Below are positions 14,148 to 26,100 of a stretch of 64,000 nucleotides of DNA, piece after piece. The DNA comes from Acanthochromis polyacanthus (lineage: Eukaryota; Chordata; Actinopteri; Pomacentridae), in NCBI RefSeq assembly GCF_021347895.1, contig NC_067129.1:31781690-31845689 (forward strand), in the 5' to 3' direction. Below the pieces are notes generated by a model, which was not told where the DNA came from, made no database searches, and worked only from the letters and a program-made list of their open reading frames with translations. The position numbers were made by a program, and so were the translations under genes. How positions within the stretch are numbered: the stretch's first letter is position 1; every line of letters starts with the position of its first letter.

Positions 14148-17100
14148 CTCTGTTGTGTGTTTGTTGTGCGACACCTTGTCGATTCCCTTCTGCTCACAGG
14201 GGAAGGAGAAGGTGAAGCCCAGAGGAAGAGTTTGTCCCTTCAGGTCTTGAGACTCCAGGAATTCACCCAGACATTGGGCGATGTGGTCGAACAGCTGGAC
14301 GGACACACAGACAGACGTTCTTCAGCTTCTCGCACATCTGGAAATGTGCTCTACTAAACGTTTGCTGTTCCTGCTACCTTATATTTGTACTTCAGAGGTA
14401 CAAATTTATATCTTTTTTAACTGTATAGTTACAAATTCTGCGTATAAAACTCACGAGGAGCTCCTGATACGTGATGTTTAGTTGAAAACAAACGTATTTG
14501 ATGGAAAATGTTTCATTTTTCAGACATTTTTAAACAATAAATACTAAATATTTCATGTTCCAGTGTTAAAAAATGTGAGGATTTTACAGAATTTTGGGGT
14601 TCAGCCAAAACAAACACTGATAAAGTGTGACTTCAGACTGAATTTGGTGCTTTTTTCTTCCTTCAGTCTCTTTTGTCTCCGCATTCGACTGTTTTACTGT
14701 TTTCCCGTGTTCCTGTCACCTGTTCTCCGGTTCCTAGCATCATCTCCTGTGGGATGCTGCAGATCTTACTGTCCATCTTCACCACTTTCTGCTGCTCCTC
14801 CACCACACGGACGTAAAGAACTCGGAAGTTCGTCCCGCCAAGATCCAACGCCAGATAGTCGCCTTTCTCTGCAGGGAGAAGAATCAGCTGTTGATGGATT
14901 CATATCAGCTGAAGGAATCACAATAAAACTGGTTGTTGTGGCTTTTTTATGCACTAACTCTGCTTCAGAGTCTAATCTTTGACATTTATTTCAAACATCC
15001 TTTTAGGAGAACATTTTAAGTTAAAAAACACCAGAACAACACCTTCAAACCGCAGGATGTCTGACAAGTGGAAACCACAAAAGTCAATAGAATCGCCTGA
15101 TGCTGTCGGGTCCATTTTGTCATTTGGCATTTCTTTGTGGTCATTTTGTGTCCCTTTGTGGTTGTTTTGTGCGTTTTTGTGTCTCCTTGTGGCTGCTTTT
15201 GTATCTTTGCAGTCATTATAAGTGTCTTCTTGGTTGTTTTCCATGTGTTTGTGGTCATTTTGTCTTTCTTTGTGGTTGTTTTTTTTGTAGTAACTGGGTC
15301 TCCTTGTGGCGGCTTTTGTATCTTTATAGTCATTGTGTGCCTCTTCTTGGTCTTCTTCCATGTCTTTGTGGTCATCTTGTGTCTCTTCGTGGTAGTTTTA
15401 TGTGTCTTTATGCCAAGTTGTGGCCATTTTTTGTCTGTTTGTAATAGCTTTGTGTCTTTTTTGTTGTTTTGCATCTCTCTCCAATTTCACATGGGGTTGA
15501 TTTAAGTCTCTTTGTTGTGGGTTTTACTTAAACCCATGAAACAATGCAGATATCCTCCCACTAACTCTGCTTTAATGTTTAATCTTTGACTTTTCATTAA
15601 AGCATATTTTCAGGAGAATGTGGCAAATAAAAAAAAATGCCAGAAAAGCAACATTATTGAGACCTTCAAACAGCCCTGAGTTGCGTCTGCAGGTCATCTA
15701 ACAAGTGAAAGCACAAAAGTACAGTACACAATACAGTAGAAACTCTTACTGATGCAGGATCTGTTTTTATTTTTTCTGGCTTTTCTTGTCAAAGCTGCGT
15801 GGAAATAAATTCAGAAAACTCAGCAAAGTTCCATCTGGTCACTGTGTTTACAGTATGAAGTTAATAATCATGAACTATCTGAGCTGTGTGGAGCCTTCCA
15901 GGGTTTATATGAAGGAAATTTACATGAAAATCAGAACAAACAGATTGTTTTAATCTGTGCTCAGGTGAAAATGGGACAGAGCTTGTTTAACAACTACAAA
16001 ACTGTGGAATCATTCCCTCATTAATCCAGAAAACACGGTAAAAAGAAGGAGTGAATCACGTTTCTCTGAGCGCTGTGGAGCTTCAGTGATAATTTACGGA
16101 CAATTAGAGGAAAGCTGCTGGCCGGATTTGAAGAAAAGTGACTAAAAGACATTTTGCTAAAATTACAAACATAAATTCAGATTAAACACGAGACCGGCCC
16201 CAAAACCTGAGCTCAGGAATCCTTCTTCTGGCCGATTTAAGAACATCCAGCAGATCAATTATTAATGAAACATCTCGCCACAACACAGAAATGTTTGGAT
16301 TTTGATGAAATATCACATTTTTAAGCTTGAATTTTGGTTAATTTTCCTGATGGAACTGCAGGTCGCAGACGAGCAGGTAGAAGACCACTGGAGGAGAAGA
16401 GCTACAGATTTTTTTTAAATTTTTTTTTTACAGTTTCTGGCTCTGATAAACGATGTAATTTTAGTGATTTTTTTAAGATAAAAAAGCTGCAAAATAAGGA
16501 TCAAACAAAACTACAAGAAAGAGATGCAAAACAAGCAAACAGAAACAGAAATGATTGTCTTCTTGATCTTTTTCCACGTCTTTGTGGTTGGCTTGCGTCT
16601 CTTTGTGGCGGTTTTCTGTCTCTCTATGACCAAGTTGTGGTCATTTTTTGTCTTTTTGTGGTGGCTTTGCATCAATTTTTTGCCATTTTGCAGTTTTTTG
16701 TGGTCATTTTGTGTCTTTTGTGTCAGTTTGCATGGCTTTGTGGTGGCTTTACATCGATCCTTTTTTGTTTTGTGTGTCTTTGTGGTCGTTTTGAGTCTTT
16801 TTGTGACTGCTTTTGTATCTCTGTAGTTATTTTGTGTCGCTTCTTGGTTGTTTTCCGTGGGTGTGTGGTGGTTTTCTGTCTCTTTATGACCAAGTTGTGA
16901 CAATTTTTTGACCATTTGTAATGGTTTTGTGCCTTTTATAGTGTCTTCTTGTGTCTTCTTTTGAATCTTTGCAGTCATCATTAGTATTTTCTTGGTCTTT
17001 TTCTTTGTCTTTGTGGTCATCTTGGATCTCTTTGTGGCAGTTTTCTGTCTCTTTATGACCAAGTTGTGGTCATTTTGCTGACTCTTTGTAATGGTTTGGT

Positions 17101-20100
17101 GTCTTTTTGGTCTTTTAGCATCTCGTTATGGTGGTTTTGCATCCATTTTCTGTCGTTTTGCATCCATTTTCTGTCGTTTTGCATTTCTTTGTCGTCATTT
17201 TGAGTCTCTTTGCGGTTGTTTTCTATGGGTTTGTGGTGGTTTTGTGTCTTTTTTGTCTCTTTGTGGTGGTTTTGCATCGATCTTTTGTTGTTTTGTGTCT
17301 CTGTGGTGGTCTTGACTCTTGTATCTCTGTTGTTATTTTGTGTTGCTTTTTGGTTGTTTTCTGTCTCTTTATGACCAAGTTGTGGTCATTTTTTATCTGT
17401 TTGTAATGGTTTTGGGTCTTTGTCATTTCGTGTGTCTTTGTGATTGTTTTGTGCGTTTCTGGAGTAACTCCTTTTGCAGTCATTGTCACTGTGAGTTCTC
17501 TATTTGGTCTTTTTCTTTGTCTTTGTGGTCATCTTGTGTCTCTTTGTGGTGTTTTTCTGCCTGTCTATGGCCAAGTTGTGTCAATTTTTTGTCTGTTTGT
17601 AATGGTTGTGGTCCTTAATGTGGTTGTTTTGTGTGTCTTCTTGTGGCTGCTTTTGTATCTTTGTAGTCATCAAGAGTCTTCGTCTTTTTCTATGTCTTTA
17701 TGGTTGTCTTGCTTTTCTTTGTAGTTGTTTTATATCTCTTTATGGCCAAGTTGTGTCATTTTTGGTCAGTTTGTAATAGTTTATATGTTGTTGGTCAGTT
17801 CGGTCTCTGTGTGGTGGACCTACATCTATCTTTTGTCGTTTTGTGTCTCTCTACACGATGGCACGTGGTCAATTTGAGTCTCTTTGTTGTCGGCTTTACT
17901 TAAACCCGTTTTCTGGTTCATTTTCTCGATGGAATTGCAAGTCGCAGATGAAAGGTAAAACATCTGCAACAGAAGGATCAAAGAGACCCAAGACAAGCAA
18001 ACAGGAAAAGGAAACGACTACAAAAAGTCACAAAATCACCACAGGGACATGGAAATCAAAAAATATGACAACAAGAAGACACATAACAGCCATAAGACCT
18101 AACTACTACTGAAAACTACTACATGTTATCTCTAAAAACTTTTCAGAGAGTTCAAGATTTAATGTTTGAATCTCCACAAACAGTTTATTTGTTGAATAAG
18201 ACGTTTCTCTACTTGAACTCGTCTGGTGTTGGAGGTGAACTGACCCGTCCCGTCCGGCGTGGCCCTGACGAAGGTGGGCAGCATCTTGACGGCGGCTCTG
18301 TGATGCGAGTGTTTCCCCAGACCTCGGATCAGATCCTTCCTCAGCCGGACGGAAACTTCCTTCAGCTTCTCCAGAGACAGACGGAAAGGCTCCAGGTACT
18401 TCTCCACCTGAAACAATCAATGAAACCCTTTAAGTCAAAGATTCAGATGTGGATGTATCGTTTTTTTTTAGGTTGATGGAACGGACCCGTACCCGTAGCA
18501 TCTGTACTAGAGGTACGGACCCGTTAAGGTCACTGAAGAGCTGGCGCCGGTTAACTACTATTTGCTACACATTACAGGCAGTTTATATGAATGACTTTGA
18601 CGGCGAACATTGTATAATTTAACCAAAAATACACCGTCTCCTCTCACACTTTAGACATTGCAGTTTTTACGCTTTTAGACGCCGTGTATAAATTGTTTGA
18701 AGTCCAGTTCCTATTAAGTAGTTTACCGCGTTCAGTGGTGGAAGCGGCTGACGAACTCCATTGCAAATGTTCCCATTTAATTTCGGACGCTAATTTACAA
18801 GATAAAGTTAAGGATGTCGAATATGAAACAAACACTGAGTGAGAGAGTGAGAGAGTCCGCTAACATTAAAGTGACTGACGTGCAGTGTCTGTGTTGACAG
18901 ACGCAGAAAATACATCAGGGTTTTGTTTAGGTTGTTAATATGTAATAGTCTGTCGCTACTTTTGAAGGTAAATAAATACTTGTAGTTTGCTGGCTGTTAG
19001 TTCCGCCATTTGTTTTGTTTGCTGTTTGTGCTTTATTAGAACAGGGTCACGTGAATAAAAAGTTTTGCTATTTTTAATAGTAGTGCTGATTTCAACCCCC
19101 AAATCGCTGTCCGTGAAAAAGTCAGATAATGATATTTATTAGACATTATGCATGATAGAAAAGAGAACAGCAGATGACTGACATGACAGGCTCGGCACGC
19201 AGATTCACCTCGAATCACGGAAGCGCCTTCATCACTCGGATTACCAAACCGGCTCATTAATATTTATGTCCGTCGGATTACCAGCCAATCACAAAGCGCG
19301 TTCATCAGCCGGCTCATTAATATTCATGTACGTCTCATTAATATTTATGATAAGGCAAAGTGCCGTATCCGTAGGCCACAGGCTACGGGTCCGTATCTGT
19401 AGACACTACCTTTTTTTTTAACAATCACAGCAGGTAACAGAGATAAAAACCATCATATTGTTGTAGAAGTAGAGAAACCAAAGCTGTGATTTCTGGTTTC
19501 ACCACCAGATGGCGATGTTTCATCACAATCTGCTGAGTTCAAAATGAAAACGCTGCAGAGATGAGTTCCAGAACTAAAAAAAAATCAATAATTCTCTAAA
19601 GAATCGTCCTTTTCTGATTGCTGTGGGTCTGTTTTTGGTCGTTTTAAATGTCTTTGTAGTTGTTTTTCAACTTTGTATTCGTTTTACGTCTTTTTCTTGT
19701 AATTTTGTGTCTCTTTGAGGCACCCATTTGCTGTTTTTTGTTGCTTTTCAGTCTTTTGGGTCACTGTAATTTTTTTGTGTCTCTTTGTGGTCATTTTGTG
19801 TCTATTTGCAGTCGTTTTCTGTTGCTTTGCAGTCTTTTTTTGTCATTTTGTAGTTGTTTTGTGGCTCTTTGTGGTCATTGTATGTCTCTATCATTATTTT
19901 GCTTTTTTATCGTATTTTTGCATGTCTTTGGGGTCGTTTTGTGTGTCTTTTTGCAGTTATTTTGTGTTTATTGTGGTTGTTTTCTGTTGCTTTGGAGTAA
20001 TTTTGTATTTCTTTGGTAGTTTCTGGTCATTTTGTTTCTCTTTGAAGTAATTTTTTATATCTATGTAGTAATTTTCTGTCTATTTTGCTATTTTTTTTGC

Positions 20101-23100
20101 AGTTTTATGGCAAATTCTATCTCTTTATTTTCAGTTTTTGTGTCTTTGCAGTCATTTTTGGGGTACAGTGTTTTTTTGTGGTTGTTTTCATCTTGTGATG
20201 GTAAGTCCTCATTTCTTTGTGGTGGATGTGTGTCTCTTTTTGGTTGTTCTGTGTGTTTTTCATGGTCGGTTTGCATTTCTTTGTGGCTGCCTCGTGTGTT
20301 TGTGTTAGTTTTGTATGAACATGCTGCACACAGAGCGGGAGAAAAGAGCGGCTTGACCTCGAGATTCTTCACAGCAGCTCGTTACTTTTAACAGAGGCAG
20401 CGACGGACACAATATGGTACAAGAATGAAGGAGGAGGTCACGACGATATAAAGGAGTAAATCCTTTAGAAAAAGGTTGAAACACGTGTAATGAAGGCGTT
20501 TGCTAGAAGGGGAAACAAAGGCTGAATAGGTGTCTCCATGGAGTGTAAAAAATGGAAAGAAAATTGAAAAATAGCAAAAAAAAAAAGTCTAAAATTTTGT
20601 AACTTTGAACGTAAATGAAAATGAAAATGAAAGCACTAAGTTGACTTTTAACAAGACATAAACAGAAATAACTCAACTGTAGGTTTATTATCACATTGCA
20701 TTATATTGAAATGTTTATTTGTGTGAAAGTGATGCTGCATTTAACTGTTTTATTTATTTTCAAGGAAGAGCTCAGTTTTATATGACGCTTCCCTGCACAG
20801 AAGTTTGTGTTTTGAATGAAACGTTTCCCGTCTTATGATTCTCTGGGGATGACCACAACAATTCACTTTTCTCTTCCTGTTTTCCTGCTTCCTTAACACA
20901 GCACAATTTTCCAGTTTTTAGAAGCTCAGAGGACAAACTGCTCGTTTATGTTCCTGAAAATTAATCTGGGATCAAAATAAAATACAAAGAAGACAGAAAT
21001 TGTTCGCACATAAACTGCAAAATATCTTTGTTGTCTTTCTTCTGCTGTGTTATTAATGCCATAAACACCGTGTGGATCTCTTTAAAACTATATAAACTCT
21101 GTGTTTATTTCATGTAGTTCTGCTTTATTTTTGCATCATCAGGCCACATGAAGTAAACTGAATCCACCTGGAGCCTCTAATCTGCTCCAAACACACCCTG
21201 AAACCTCTGAGGGTGAAACTGTTGTGAAATGTGTCTGTACATCCAGGTTTCAACATGGAGGCTGTGTGTGGCGAGATATTCTCACGGTGAATATTTGACT
21301 TGGCAGTCTGGTCCTTATTTTTTTTACGAACCATCACACATGTTCTTTATTACAAGTGTCTAAAATACCTCAGACAAGTTTCAACAGCTGCTGCTGCTGC
21401 AGCTTTACAAAGGAAAAAACACTTGCAAATATATTTTTCACTATTGAATTATAACCTGAATTCTACCTCCTGAGATCTTCGAGAAAAATATCAGGATAAA
21501 GAACTGTGCAGTTCCTGTGAAAATACTTTTGTCAACACAGCAGAAATTCACGGAATAGAGACGCTAACAACACAGCTAAAGTCCTAGAAAGAAGCTAACT
21601 CCACAGTTAAAATCATAGAAAAAAGCTAACTACACAGCTAAAGACACAAAAAGATGGCCAACCACAGAGCTCAAGTAATGAAAAGAAGCTAACTACACAG
21701 TCAAAGTCATAGAAATGGGCTAACTACACAGCTAAGGTTATAGAAAGAAGCTAACTACACAATGTAAGACAGAGAGATAGCTAACCACAAAGCTAAAGTC
21801 ATTAAGAGATGCTAACTACACAGCAAATGCCACAGAAAGAAGCTAACTACACTTCTAATGTGACAGAAAGAAGCTAACTACACAGCTAATGTCACAGAAA
21901 GACAGCTAGCTACACAGCCAAAGTCTTTGAGAGGTGCTAACTAGACAGGTAAGTCACACAGACCACCAACCACATAGCAAAAGTAATAGAATGACAGGTA
22001 AGTAAGCAGCTAAAGACATAGGAAGACATTAACAGAAAAGCTTAAGGGACAGAAAGAAGCTAACTAAAGAGCCAAAGACATAGACAAAAGCTAACTACAC
22101 AGCTAATGTCATAGGAAGTAGCTAACGACAGCTAAAGTCATAGAATGACACTTAACTGCACAAATAGAGTCATAGAAAGAAGCTAGCCACAGAGCTAAAG
22201 TAATGGAAATAAGCTAGCTACACAGCCAAAGTCATTGGGAGATGCTAACTATACAGCTAAAGTCTTAGACAAAAGCTAGCTACACAGCTGAAGTCAAGGA
22301 AATAAGCAAACTACACAACGTAAGACAGAGAGATAGCTAATCACACAACTAAAGTCATTGAGAGATGCTAACTACACAACTAATGTCATAGAAAGAAGCT
22401 AGCTCCACAGCTGAAGCCATGGAAAGACAGCTAGCTACACAGCCAAAGTCACTGAGAGATGCTAACTACACAGGTAAGTCAGACGGTGGTGGTAACTACA
22501 CAGCTAAAGTCATACACTGATAGCTAACAGCAAAAAGAAAATCTAGAAAAGCAAAAACATAGAAAGAAGTTAACAACACAACTTTAGACAACTTTTCTGT
22601 CTGGTTTGCAATGTTATTCCAATCATCACTGCTTATGAACGGTGTTAAAAGTGACATTTAAAGTCTTTAAACTCCACATTATCAGCACCTGTGCTATTTA
22701 TTCAGTGAAATAAGTAAAGCTGAGGAACACATGGCAGACAGGGCTGCAGACCAGGATCAGGATCAGATTAGACTGTCACCACCCCTTTGAGCTGCAGTAA
22801 TTTTCCAGAGGAGTGAATTTCCTCCGCCTCTTGTCTGTACATGCTCGTTCCTGCTTTTACATCAGAGGAGGCGAGGCTGACTTCATTCCTCCATCGTGAC
22901 TGTGGCAGTTTAAAAAGGGAGTCTGTGTAATCACCGAGCAACAACAAAAGATCATTTACGACAAATAAAATCACTCAAAGGACATGCAAACTGTTGGTAT
23001 TTGAGGATATTTTAGGCCATAAGTTTTTTGAATAGTTTATATTTTTTTGCTCCTGTGGTTCTGCGTTTAAGTAAATTAAATAAGAAATAGCTAAATATAA

Positions 23101-26100
23101 AACATTAAAGTGGGAAATCTCAGCTTTACTTTGTGCAGATTTACATCAATATTGGAAGAACTGTGCTAGAGATACAGACCGCATAACTAACACTAATTGC
23201 AGGTTTTCAGACGTAACTGGCAGCCACGGTAGATGTTTATTGTGTAGTTTCAACATCAGCTGGCTCAGATTCAACAGAGAGCTACAGTTTATAGTTGAGG
23301 TGAAGCTGAGGTGAGTTTAAAGCTAAAGAAGATAATAAAGAGGGTTAAAAAATGAGCAGAGAACACGCCGAGGAGCACAGGAAATCACTCAGCAAGTCAG
23401 GAAAGCTCTGCAGGATGTGTGGTGAACATGTTTCCGAACTTAAAAACAATAAAATAACCCACATGTCGCTACCTTCTACCCCCATAGACTGGTCCTGTTC
23501 TTAGATTTATTAGTAGCATTACTCACTAATGAAGTTAGCTAAGAGTCACAGTGACTAAAACTTCATTAATAAACTACTCAAGATTTTAAAAGTTGTAAAA
23601 TTATGCTCATAACTACAAGAAACACCAGAAAGCTTGGTAACAGAGTGGATGATGAGTTGCCAGGGTAACGGAGGGAGAGGATGTAAACAACAACCAAAAC
23701 AGCATTTAAATAAACAAATCACACTAAAAAGGAGTGAAAGATGTGTCCATTTTCACAGACTCTTTCTGTGGAATTTTTTTGTAAGTTTCAATGTTTTTAA
23801 ACAATTTGCTGTTATTGTACATATTTTCCTGCTTTGTTAAATTACTGAGAAAAACTATTAATTTACATGTAAGCGGTAAAAATAACAACTGTAAATAATG
23901 CAAAAAAAATTTAATTAAATTCACTCTTTCTTTTATGTGTGAGCATAGAATTAGATGAAATTTACAGCTAAGATATTATTATTTTCCAGATATTTGCTTT
24001 GATGCTATTTTAAAGAAAAAAGATTTATCGTAAGGATTGAATAACGGTGCATGTTTTTGCCTGTTTGATTAAATTACAGAAAGAACAAGAATAATAACAA
24101 ATGTATGTGTTTTCTTTAAAATAATAAAAGTAAAAGATTTTATTTGCAAATTAAGCATTAAAAAACAGGCCAAAAGTGTAAATAAAATCTACACTTAAAA
24201 AAAATCTGTATTTTTACAAACATGTTTTTATATTTGACTGTATTTTTAAAAAAATATTGCAATTTGATGTTATTGGAAAGAAAAATTATGTATATCAAGT
24301 ATTTAAAGTGGTCCATCATTTCTTTAACTGTTATTTTACAGAGTTTTTTTTAATTAAAATGCAGATAATATCAGGTAAAACCTTGTCAAAAAAGTTCTAA
24401 AAAAACCCAAAATAAAATAATGTCCACATCAAATATCTACAGTATGTGTTTACAAATAAATTATTTGCTCTTTTTACAATGTGTGACCATAAATTTATTC
24501 TGTTTTAATATTTTATTTTACAAATATTTGCCGTTATTTTTACAGTTTTTGAACGTTACAGTATTCCATCAGTTTTTAATGCTGTTTTTTGGCACCATTG
24601 CATTTTTGTTTTTTTACCATATGTACGTCTACTGACTTATAAAGCCTGTGTGTTAAAGACGTATGTTTCCCAGCAGGTTGAAATTAACTAAGAACCTTTT
24701 TTTCAGCTACTTCTGGAACCCGTGTTAAAAAGTTCCTTCTACCTTGACGTAAAACTGCTCAAATGAAGCTGAGATTTGTCTTTATTAATCTATAACCTAC
24801 ACAGAGGTTTAACTAAATTCAACAAGAAGCCAGAAAACTTTAAACTGCTGATAGTGAGGAAATGCTTTTTTCTGTATAATACATCAAATCCTTTAAACAA
24901 CACTTCTTAATGAAAGAACTAAGAAGACAGGAGGTTTTCTAGCAATGAAGAGGAATTCCTCCATCTCAGTAAACCTGGTGAACCTGAGGTCACGCAGTTG
25001 AACACTGGAAGTTTTTTTCTTGCAGAAATAACGTAATAAAGTTGTGATTGGAGTCATTACCACTCATCTGTCACATAATGTTCCTGTGACTGATCCTCCT
25101 TTATGAATCATGCTAACATCACATCTGTGGTTTCTCAATCTGAGAATCCTCCCAGCAGTGCCGCTGACTTTCTTAAACCTGCTGCTCAGTCCTGATCTCC
25201 ATCACAAGATCCTGATGTAATCACAAACTTCTTTTTGGACTCTTTTCACTCAACTTGCCTAAAGAATATGTCTAATGGTTGAATTTGCTCTGTCTTAATT
25301 ATAATATTTATTTGTAATCTGTTCAGTTTTTCCTCTTTTGGGTTCAATTTAAGTATAAAATGCATTTTTTGAAACAACACCTGCCTCTATTTATCTTTGT
25401 ATTGTAGAGATATTACTGTTAACACTTAGCAATGTTGTTATGTTTACACTATAGTTAAATATTTGTTGAAATAGCTTGACAAATACAAGACAGACTGCCA
25501 TGAAATTTGGCATGAATCTTACTGATTTTGGTGATTCTCTGACTTTTCCTCTGGTGCCACCAGCAGATCAAAGTGTAAGTTATCCAGTGAAAGACAGCTA
25601 GGACATTAGCAGTGTAGTTAGCTTCTTACTATGACATTAGCCGTGTAGTTACCTTCTTTCTATGACTTTAGCGGTGTGGTTAGCTTCTTTATATGACTTT
25701 TGCGGTGTAGTTACCTCTTTTCTTTAAAATTTGCTGTGTAGTTACTTTCTTTCTATGACATTAGCTGTCTAGCTAGCTTCTTTCTGTGAATTTAGCAGTG
25801 TTGTTAGCTTCTCCCTACAACATTAGCTGTGTAGCTAACTTCTTCCTGCGACATTAGCTGTGTAGTTAGCTTCTCGCTATAACTTTAACAGTGTGGTTAG
25901 CTTCATTCTATGACATTAGCTGGGTATTTAGCTTCAGTCTATGGCATTAGCTGTGTAGTTACCTTCTTTCTATGACTTTAGCGATGTGGTTAGCTTCTTT
26001 CTTTGACATTAGCTGTGTAGTTACCTTCTTTCTATGGCATTATCTGTGTCGTTAGCACCTCTCTATGACATTAGGTGTGTGGTTTCTATGTCGTTAGCTC

